Of a stretch of 5,612 bases of DNA, positions 1-5,159 are shown piece by piece (positions within the stretch are counted from its first letter, which is position 1; each line of letters opens with the position of its first letter). A program made the position numbers and the translations under genes. The stretch comes from Candidatus Sericytochromatia bacterium. GTDB taxonomy: Bacteria > Cyanobacteriota > Sericytochromatia > UBA7694 > JACMQJ01. Under the pieces are notes generated by a model. The model was given only the letters and a program-made list of their open reading frames with translations. It was not told where the DNA came from and searched no databases. Where the stretch lies: assembly GCA_014377055.1 (NCBI GenBank), contig JACMQJ010000042.1, positions 1-5,612 of the forward strand. Direction: 5' to 3'.

Positions 1-20
1 ATTAAATACATTTATTGATT

Positions 21-26
21 TATAAT
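21..26 (+). promoter_or_regulatory. Candidate -10 box upstream of the first gene
   Basis: An exact TATAAT lies 40 bases before the ATG at 67. With a 17-base spacer the -35 box would start just outside the window, so it cannot be checked. TATAAT arises often by chance in sequence this AT-rich. A promoter is therefore possible but weakly supported, and transcription could also come from upstream. Confidence 0.3.
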
Positions 27-49
27 TAAAATATTGAATTTCTAATTTT

Positions 50-54
50 AGGAG
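50..54 (+). promoter_or_regulatory. Shine-Dalgarno site of the first gene
   Basis: AGGAG is followed by 12 bases and then the ATG at 67. The spacing is on the long side. It still supports this start, because an in-frame TAA at 61-63 lies two codons upstream and rules out any earlier start. Confidence 0.6.
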
Positions 55-66
55 CTAACTTAAGAA

Positions 67-753
67 ATGACTAGTCTATCTGTTAATAACCTGATTACCA
101 GTATTGGTATTGCTTTTGATACACAAATAAAGGCTTCTGATAATTTATTTTTTGCCGCAGCTGTAGATTTTACAGACTCGACTAGACCAATGTTCGGAGG
201 ATCTGCAGGCAATGCGTCTGGTCAGGCTGTTCCATTATATCCAAATAACACTGGCGTTTCAACAGGGTACGCAAGTACTAATAATGCAGTGTCTGGTGAT
301 CCCGTGACGGTAAGACAAATAACAACCGCTGATGGTCCAAGATATCAAGTCACCGATAATAACGGAAGAGAGATAAAAGTTGAGTCGCAAAGTCTTTCTG
401 GGGCTACAGCATTATATCAAAATGTTCCTAGATATTTAGTTAAAGCAGACGGTATTGTATATGACGTTTTAGCCTCTACAACAATATCTGGCACAGGAAC
501 TTTTGGCATATATGACCCTACCGATCCTCAGAAAAAAGGAATTTCGGGATCATCAGGTCCTGCAATAAGCACAATAAACATAAGTACTTATGGTAGAGCA
601 ATTGGTAGAATCACCTTTAAAGCAAAAGAAGGGGCGACACTTGCAAGAGCTCAAGATGACCAACAAAGAGCTGGTCAAGTTGTACAATTACTAACAAGAC
701 TTCTTGAATCAATACAGGATGAAAGCAAAGGATTTAGTAGTTTAATCAGATAG
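67..753 (+). CDS. Unrecognised 228-residue protein without Cys, Trp or His
   Basis: I do not recognise this protein and assign no function. The ORF is complete, opens after an AGGAG site and is closed upstream by an in-frame stop at 61-63. It has no classical signal peptide and no membrane helix. The chain is rich in Ser, Gly, Thr, Ala and Asn and contains no Cys, Trp or His. Residues 43-80 form a Gly/Ser/Asn/Pro-rich stretch. Two similar segments, PRYQVTDNNGREIKV (91-105) and PRYLVKADGIVYDV (121-134), look like an imperfect beta-rich repeat. The last 40 residues (about 188-222) look helical, with a Gln/Arg/Leu amphipathic pattern. GC is about 40%, far above the roughly 25% of the genes to its right. 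The composition would suit a structural, surface or exported protein, but that is inference. It ends at a strong terminator shared with the convergent bat operon. Confidence 0.85.
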   Translation: MTSLSVNNLITSIGIAFDTQIKASDNLFFAAAVDFTDSTRPMFGGSAGNASGQAVPLYPNNTGVSTGYASTNNAVSGDPVTVRQITTADGPRYQVTDNNGREIKVESQSLSGATALYQNVPRYLVKADGIVYDVLASTTISGTGTFGIYDPTDPQKKGISGSSGPAISTINISTYGRAIGRITFKAKEGATLARAQDDQQRAGQVVQLLTRLLESIQDESKGFSSLIR

Positions 754-762
754 AAAATTAAT

Positions 763-799
763 AAAAAATAGAGTAGACTATTTATCTACTCTATTTTTT
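763..799. terminator. Bidirectional intrinsic terminator
   Basis: The left arm AAAAAATAGAGTAGA (763-777) and right arm TCTACTCTATTTTTT (785-799) are perfect reverse complements, 15 bp, around a 7-base loop (778-784). The A-run on the left and T-run on the right give a U-tract to transcripts from either strand. It sits between the stop of the first gene (753) and the stop of the minus-strand batE (803), so it can end both converging transcripts. Confidence 0.88.
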
Positions 800-802
800 T
801 GA

Positions 803-1582
803 TTATATTTGTTCTATAGAGCTGTTTTGTATCCAACCCAATTTATTATCAAACTCTACTTTTGACCATTTTTGTGATATTGAAATTATTTTTAAAATAT
901 TTCCTTGCTCCAATTTAAATAAGCTAACACTATCTACATCTTTAGCTGTCTTTATTTCGGCCTCTTGAGTTATTATTAGTGCTTTTTTATCTTTTAAACT
1001 GTAAAAATGTGTTAAATAGCTTAATGAAAGTAATGATGAAATAACAAAAAATACCCTTAATGATATCTTAATAAATGGTTTAAATTCCTTGTTACTGGTG
1101 TTTTTGTTATTATTCAAAAAAAACATTATAAATATCAATATCCATGTTATTGTCCAAAAAGTAAAAAATAATGTTGTCATCTCTTGCAGACTAATTTTAT
1201 TATTGATCGAATTTAATTTATCCCAAAAAGATAGATCAACTTTGTCATTGAGTTTTTCATTAACGCGAATGAGGTTGTTAATTAAATCATGGTCACGAGG
1301 AATATATTTTTGGGCTTTTAGATAGTATAACTTTGCAAAGCCTAAGTCATTAATTTTCAGATAACTATTACCTATATTATAATAAACATCTCCGTTACTA
1401 ATCCCTAAAGATTCTATTGTCCTGTATATATCTACAGCTTGGATATATTTTTTTTCGTTGTATAGTTTATTTGCTTTATTAAATAAATCATTAATATTAT
1501 TTTGTTGTATGGCACTTACTTGTGTTATTAAAAAAGTTATTTCTAATAGGCAAAATAGAGTCAGATATTTTAATATTTTCAT
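803..1582 (-). CDS. batE: BatE-like TPR and SH3-like membrane protein
   Basis: A 259-residue envelope protein with the layout of BatE proteins. Residues 1-24 are a signal peptide with a plausible cleavage site after Val-Ser-Ala. TPR-type repeats span about 28-110; the clearest is 65-97, with the DVYYNIGNSYLKINDLGFA pattern. Membrane helices lie at about 135-156 and 173-193. A bacterial SH3-like domain occupies about 198-259 and ends in a WSKVEF...GWI pattern. The loop between the helices (157-172) is rich in Lys and Asn, so it is probably cytoplasmic, placing the TPRs and SH3 domain in the periplasm. Such proteins are encoded with BatD in aerotolerance (bat) operons; their molecular role is not settled, though TPRs imply protein binding. 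The gene overlaps batD by ATGA, and a strong Shine-Dalgarno lies in the end of batD, so the two are probably translationally coupled. The symbol rests on architecture and neighbourhood, not on an alignment. Confidence 0.8.
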   Translation of the reverse strand: MKILKYLTLFCLLEITFLITQVSAIQQNNINDLFNKANKLYNEKKYIQAVDIYRTIESLGISNGDVYYNIGNSYLKINDLGFAKLYYLKAQKYIPRDHDLINNLIRVNEKLNDKVDLSFWDKLNSINNKISLQEMTTLFFTFWTITWILIFIMFFLNNNKNTSNKEFKPFIKISLRVFFVISSLLSLSYLTHFYSLKDKKALIITQEAEIKTAKDVDSVSLFKLEQGNILKIISISQKWSKVEFDNKLGWIQNSSIEQI

Positions 1583-3303
1583 TTTTTTGATTCCTCAAGA
1601 TTATTGAGTAAGGACTTTGTTGAATTTAAAATTTCTTGTCTTTTTATTTGATCAATATTATCTCCAGAAAATCTAAGATACTCAAATTGATTAATTAATT
1701 TAATTGTTTGCTCTGAATATTCGTTAGGAATTTTATTTAATTCAAGATCATACTTTAAATTATTTAAATCTTTTATTTTAAATCTGTTCATTAAGTAGAA
1801 TGTCAAAATACCAAAGATAGTTTTATAAAAATTTTCGTTCTTATTAAGATCTAAATTATTAATTTCATGAATTACTTGTTTGTAGATATTTTTATTACTT
1901 TTGCTCTTTAGTTTTATACCTTTCTTACCAATAAGTAAAAATATATAAATAATTACTGGTATTATTAGCCATAATAAATAAAAGATAATTTCAGATGAGT
2001 TAATACTTTGATCTTTAATATCATCAGCGCTTTGATGAATATCAGCAATATCAATACTTGTCTGTTTTTTAGGAATTTTATTTTGTCGAGTATTATTACT
2101 TTCTACAAAGTTAGGATCGTCAGATTTATTAACATTGATAGATATTTTTTTTGTAGTTAGAGGTTCATATTTTTTGCTAATAACATTAAAATAAAACATT
2201 TTAAAGTCGTTGAAATCTAATTTACCTTTTTTTAGAGGTATGATGCTGTATTTAAAATCTTTTTCTGTAATTAATTTATCTGCTTCAAGATACGACTTAC
2301 TTGACGATTTGTCCTCATAAATTTTTGCATCTTTAATTTTTAAAGGTAATTTTTTTATATCATTAATATTACCTCTACCCTTTATTTTTATATTAAGAGT
2401 TAACGAATCTCCCGCTTTAAAATTATTTTTTGGCGATAATTCAAATGTAACACTCAAATCAGAAGCAATAAGATTGATAAAAGACTTAGGCTTATTTTCT
2501 GGAAGTTGCAAGACATTTAATTTAATAACATTGGTCATAAATCTTTTTGGTTCACTTCTCATATTATTAAAAATACCACCAAAATCATCGTTATTATCTT
2601 TAAAAATAATATTAGCGTTAAGTACAGTTGGGCTGATGTCTAACTTACCTATTTCATTAGGGTAAAGAGCTTTTTTAGTTTCTGTAACTACATATCTCTC
2701 ACCATTAAGATCTTTGTCATATTGTATTTCTTTACCAACATCTTCTGACCAAAAGTTTTTAAAATCGGGATAGCTGAGTTGGTTATTTTGAGTTTGTACT
2801 TTTCGATAAAATCTAAAGGTATATATAACTTGCTGATTAATGTAAGGATTGAGATTATCAACTTGAGCTGTCACAAAAACTAAATCATTTTTATTAGCAT
2901 TTTTACTTGAATTATCTTTTTCTACTTCTATTGTTATAGATTTAGTTGAATAACTTTTACCATCGATCTGAGTTGTTATAGAGCCAATAACTAATTTGCC
3001 TGAGTGTTTGGCAAGTAGACGATAATTATAAACCTCGGAGCTAGAAATATTGCCATTAATAATTTGGACATTTGATGATGTACCAGTAGATTTTATTTCA
3101 AAGTCTTTAAGATCTTGAAGACCTGGATCTAATGCCCTGCCTCCACTAGCGGTTAGTGAAAGCTCAATTTGATCATTGAGTGAAACTTTACTTCGATCAA
3201 CTGTTGCAACAAATGATGCTGCAAATATAGGGCTAACAAAAACAAAGATATTCATCCCTAATGAGAGAATAACCTTATTATAAAATTTAATATTTTTGCT
3301 CAT
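1579..3303 (-). CDS. batD: BatD family envelope protein
   Basis: A 574-residue protein with the full BatD layout and a usual length for the family. Residues 1-29 are a signal peptide (Lys-rich start, hydrophobic core, Ala-Ala-Ser near the cleavage region). The mature N-terminus, FVATVDRSKVSLNDQIEL and then TASGG (about 31-55), is the characteristic BatD opening. Beta-rich periplasmic domains follow to about 390, including the segment NPYINQQVIYTFRFYRKV (152-169). A polar Ser/Asn/Asp/Lys linker covers about 393-436. One membrane helix lies at about 437-459. A cytosolic helical tail covers 465-574, with FYLMNRFKIK and EYLRFSGD patterns common in BatD tails. The family is known from aerotolerance clusters with MoxR, DUF58, BatA, BatB and BatE, but its biochemical job is unclear. 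It is followed by overlapping batE. Start: Met1 keeps the basic n-region; Met17 would remove it. I see no Shine-Dalgarno ahead of the start. MoxR and VWA partners are absent from the window. Confidence 0.88.
   Translation of the reverse strand: MSKNIKFYNKVILSLGMNIFVFVSPIFAASFVATVDRSKVSLNDQIELSLTASGGRALDPGLQDLKDFEIKSTGTSSNVQIINGNISSSEVYNYRLLAKHSGKLVIGSITTQIDGKSYSTKSITIEVEKDNSSKNANKNDLVFVTAQVDNLNPYINQQVIYTFRFYRKVQTQNNQLSYPDFKNFWSEDVGKEIQYDKDLNGERYVVTETKKALYPNEIGKLDISPTVLNANIIFKDNNDDFGGIFNNMRSEPKRFMTNVIKLNVLQLPENKPKSFINLIASDLSVTFELSPKNNFKAGDSLTLNIKIKGRGNINDIKKLPLKIKDAKIYEDKSSSKSYLEADKLITEKDFKYSIIPLKKGKLDFNDFKMFYFNVISKKYEPLTTKKISINVNKSDDPNFVESNNTRQNKIPKKQTSIDIADIHQSADDIKDQSINSSEIIFYLLWLIIPVIIYIFLLIGKKGIKLKSKSNKNIYKQVIHEINNLDLNKNENFYKTIFGILTFYLMNRFKIKDLNNLKYDLELNKIPNEYSEQTIKLINQFEYLRFSGDNIDQIKRQEILNSTKSLLNNLEESKK
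1591..1596 (-). promoter_or_regulatory. batE Shine-Dalgarno inside the end of batD
   Basis: On the minus strand GAGGAA is followed by 8 bases and then the batE ATG (1582-1580). The same bases are the Glu-Glu codons close to the batD C-terminus. The position fixes the batE start and supports coupled translation across the ATGA overlap at 1579-1582. Confidence 0.75.
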
Positions 3304-3333
3304 CTAATATATTCATAAAAATAACTAATTGAT

Positions 3334-3362
3334 ATTTTATAATACTTTCTAAAGTGAATCAA
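3334..3362 (-). promoter_or_regulatory. Candidate promoter of the batD-batE operon
   Basis: On the minus strand TTGATT (3362-3357) and TAAAAT (3339-3334) are separated by 17 bases, matching the sigma-70 consensus at 4/6 and 5/6. The leader to the batD ATG would be about 24 bases. Chance matches are common at this base composition, so support is moderate at best. Confidence 0.35.
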
Positions 3363-3391
3363 AAGAAAAAGCTATTATTTATAATAAAAAC

Positions 3392-3411
3392 TTGTTACAA
3401 TTAATAAACAA
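3392..3411. repeat. TTGTT-N10-AACAA dyad, copy 1
   Basis: TTGTT (3392-3396) and AACAA (3407-3411) are inverted copies of each other. The right half lies in ATTAATAAACAAT (3400-3412), which recurs exactly at 5061-5073 next to a second TTGTT-AACAA dyad. Both copies stand roughly 90 bases before a plus-strand start codon. This copy overlaps a candidate -35 box and also lies between two divergent genes, so it could affect both. A regulator-binding site is an inference. Confidence 0.35.
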
Positions 3412-3429
3412 TAATAAGATAATTATACT
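3392..3429 (+). promoter_or_regulatory. Candidate promoters of the TPM gene
   Basis: Two overlapping sigma-70-like arrangements can be read. One is TTGTTA (3392-3397), 17 bases, then TAAGAT (3415-3420), matching 4/6 and 4/6. The other is TTAATA (3401-3406), 17 bases, then TATACT (3424-3429), matching 4/6 and 5/6. Predicted start sites are near 3427 and 3436, giving a leader of about 70-80 bases. The sequence does not decide between them. Confidence 0.35.
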
Positions 3430-3499
3430 TTTAATGGAAAAAAATCATTGTTAGTATTAATCAATACTACTTATTCGCCATTTTTAACTATTAAAAGTA
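3426..3499 (+). promoter_or_regulatory. Nested inverted repeats before the TPM gene (possible structured leader)
   Basis: Bases 3426-3437 can pair with 3488-3499 as RNA. These 12 pairs comprise a perfect 10-bp repeat, TACTTTTAAT/ATTAAAAGTA, then one G-U and one G-C. After a 2x2 A/A mismatch, 3440-3445 pairs with 3480-3485 (6 pairs). Inside lies a separate 7-bp hairpin, TAGTATT (3452-3458) with AATACTA (3463-3469), around a 4-base loop. The outer 3' arm ends 9 bases before the ATG at 3509 and covers the only purine-rich bases in ribosome-binding range. The repeats are seen directly. A regulatory leader, or a protein-binding operator formed by the inner dyad, is inferred. Confidence 0.4.
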
Positions 3500-3508
3500 G
3501 ATAAATAT

Positions 3509-5023
3509 ATGAATAAAATAATATACTTTTTTAAAAACACATTTTTTCTATCAATGAGTACTTTTTTTTTAATAATTTTTTCTATTACTTTTGAAGTAAA
3601 GTCTATTGACCTATATCCAACTTATGATGGCGAAAATGTAATTGATATGTCCCAAAAGTTTGATTCTAATTATATATCAAGATTAAAAAGTGACTTAAAT
3701 CAATCTGATAAAGAAATAAGAGTTGTATTTTTGGATGCAAAAAATAAAGTAAATTTATCATTTTATGCTCCAAAATTATTTGAAGCATGGAAAATGTCTG
3801 CTGATAGTATCCTAGTTGTTATAGATCCTTTTACTAATAAAACGGGTTATGGTATTGGCAAAAATGTTAAAGAAGAAATGAAAAAAAGGCAAATAGTAAA
3901 TAAAGATGAAAAAAGTAAAAAAATAACTAATTCTCAAAAAGTCGATTATGATAATCTTGTAAGTGCTATTATGGATAAATTTTCACCTGAACAAGTTAAA
4001 GTTAAATCAAAAGATAAAGATAATAAAAAAAATTCGTCTAATCAGTCTGATCCTTCATACAAAACAGATAGTGACACAAGTAAAGAAAAAGTTGCCAACT
4101 TACCTTCTGATAATAAAAATATGATTATCATTCTTTTAATCTTAGTTATTTTAATTATATTTGCTAGTATTGGATTCTATATTTATAATAAAAAAATGAT
4201 TGCTAAACGTCAAGAAGAATTAAAAACAACATATTATTTTGATGCTGATACTATGCAACAAGATATAAATCTATTATCTGAAAAAATAAACAGCGATATA
4301 GATAAAATGTCCAAATATCAATCTATAACAGTTAAAAAAATTATTCCTCATACAGAAAAGTTAGAGCATTCAACAGATAAAACTATAGTATATCTTGATA
4401 AATTGACAAATCAGCTTGAAGAAAATGATATAGATAACTTAGGTTATTTGAGAGAAATATTAGATGAAGGTAATGTTCTAAAATCAGAATTAGAGGATTT
4501 ACATAAGGAATCAGTAGCTCTTAGAAAAGAGTTTAAATCTATCAAAGAAAAAAGCTATATGAGTCTTTCGGATGTTAGAGTAAATATAGAAAATTGTAAA
4601 AATAATGTTGAAGAATTAAAATTATTATATGGTTTTAATTTAGAAAATTCAGAGATGATGATTACAGAATGTGAAAATCTTTTGCTTGAGTCACAAAATT
4701 CGATAAAAGCTCATGATCCTATAGGCTTTAACTCTATAGTAAAAAATATTCAGTCTATAATAAAAAATTTAAAGAGAGATTTTGATATTATTCCGCATTT
4801 ATCAAATCAATTAAATGAAAATATACCATTAAGCATTGAAGCATCATTAGAAGAAAGTTTAATTGATGTAGCCCATAAAAATAAAGCTAGTCGAGAAATA
4901 AATGAATTAAGAGAAAGAGCCTTATCAAGTTTGTCTAGTGGGGATCTTGAACATAGTGAATTATTAATTAAAAATATTTTTGACCGAATTAATGAAATTA
5001 AAAAAATAACAACAAAACTCTAA
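3509..5023 (+). CDS. TPM-like domain protein with membrane helix and coiled-coil tail
   Basis: A 504-residue predicted inner-membrane protein. A hydrophobic signal or anchor lies at about 11-29. A TPM-like domain (about 38-160) is suggested by a helical start (DMSQKFDSNYISRLKSDL), the strand EIRVVFLDAKNK, a FEAWKM segment and then SILVVIDPFTNKTGYGIGKN, echoing the usual EAW, VLLLV and GYG pattern. A Lys/Ser/Asp/Asn-rich linker (about 160-203) leads to a membrane helix (204-226) followed by Lys/Arg-rich residues, so the tail should be cytoplasmic. Residues 235-500 are almost wholly helical and charged, with heptad-like stretches, resembling spectrin-type or EzrA-like tails. TPM domains occur in envelope proteins linked to photosystem repair, phosphatase activity or membrane processes, so no specific reaction is assigned. 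It is divergent from batD and may share its control region. No clear Shine-Dalgarno is visible. Met16 is an alternative start but would drop the basic n-region. The TPM call is by pattern and is moderately sure; the topology is firmer. Confidence 0.8.
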   Translation: MNKIIYFFKNTFFLSMSTFFLIIFSITFEVKSIDLYPTYDGENVIDMSQKFDSNYISRLKSDLNQSDKEIRVVFLDAKNKVNLSFYAPKLFEAWKMSADSILVVIDPFTNKTGYGIGKNVKEEMKKRQIVNKDEKSKKITNSQKVDYDNLVSAIMDKFSPEQVKVKSKDKDNKKNSSNQSDPSYKTDSDTSKEKVANLPSDNKNMIIILLILVILIIFASIGFYIYNKKMIAKRQEELKTTYYFDADTMQQDINLLSEKINSDIDKMSKYQSITVKKIIPHTEKLEHSTDKTIVYLDKLTNQLEENDIDNLGYLREILDEGNVLKSELEDLHKESVALRKEFKSIKEKSYMSLSDVRVNIENCKNNVEELKLLYGFNLENSEMMITECENLLLESQNSIKAHDPIGFNSIVKNIQSIIKNLKRDFDIIPHLSNQLNENIPLSIEASLEESLIDVAHKNKASREINELRERALSSLSSGDLEHSELLIKNIFDRINEIKKITTKL

Positions 5024-5054
5024 ATAAAAAATTAGATTATTTTGAAAGTGTTAA

Positions 5055-5072
5055 TTGTTCATTAATAAACAA
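5055..5072. repeat. TTGTT-N8-AACAA dyad, copy 2
   Basis: AATTGTT (5053-5059) and AACAATT (5068-5074) form a perfect 7-bp inverted repeat around 8 bases. Its right part contains ATTAATAAACAAT (5061-5073), identical to 3400-3412. It lies just upstream of the candidate promoter of the last gene. No T-run follows, so it is unlikely to be a terminator by itself. It may be a shared regulatory site, which is inference. Confidence 0.35.
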
Positions 5073-5078
5073 TTTATC

Positions 5079-5107
5079 TAAACAAGATAGAATGTCTTTT
5101 TTATAAT
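5079..5107 (+). promoter_or_regulatory. Candidate promoter of the last gene
   Basis: TAAACA (5079-5084, 4/6 to the -35 consensus) is followed by 17 bases and then an exact TATAAT (5102-5107). The start site would be near 5114, giving a leader of about 46 bases that holds the strong Shine-Dalgarno at 5145-5150. This is the best-looking promoter in the window. Confidence 0.5.
5084..5102 (+). terminator. Weak candidate terminator after the TPM gene
   Basis: AAGATA (5084-5089) can pair with TGTCTT (5093-5098) over a 3-base loop, with one G-U pair. Six T residues occupy 5097-5102. The stem is short and AT-rich, and the T-run overlaps the -10 box of the next promoter. Read-through from the TPM gene is therefore quite possible. 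Confidence 0.25.
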
Positions 5108-5144
5108 AAAGTTACTAGGGATATTCTGTAAATTTATCTTCACT

Positions 5145-5150
5145 AAGGAG
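5145..5150 (+). promoter_or_regulatory. Strong Shine-Dalgarno of the last gene
   Basis: AAGGAG is followed by 9 bases and then ATG at 5160. It is the longest anti-16S match in the window and fixes the start of the partial gene. Its strength contrasts with the absence of a clear site before batD and the TPM gene. Confidence 0.8.
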
Positions 5151-5159
5151 AACACTATA

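Noticed and set aside
1089..1325. Plus-strand open frame of 78 codons antisense to batE
   Set aside because: It lies wholly opposite a well-supported gene, has no recognisable domain, and its hydrophobic start mirrors the membrane-helix region of batE.
2474..2665. Plus-strand open frame of 63 codons antisense to batD
   Set aside because: It is a shadow of the batD coding strand with no ribosome site or family features.
3287..3316. Minus-strand upstream mini-ORF of 9 codons overlapping the batD start
   Set aside because: It is out of frame with batD, has no Shine-Dalgarno, and short ATG frames like this are expected by chance.
3373..3386. TATTAT-TT-ATAATA palindrome in the divergent region
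   Set aside because: It is only A and T with a 2-base centre, so it is common by chance and unable to form a stable RNA hairpin.
3448..3477. TTGTTA at 3448-3453 as a -35 box nearer the TPM gene
   Set aside because: No sequence resembling a -10 box occurs at 15-18 base spacing.
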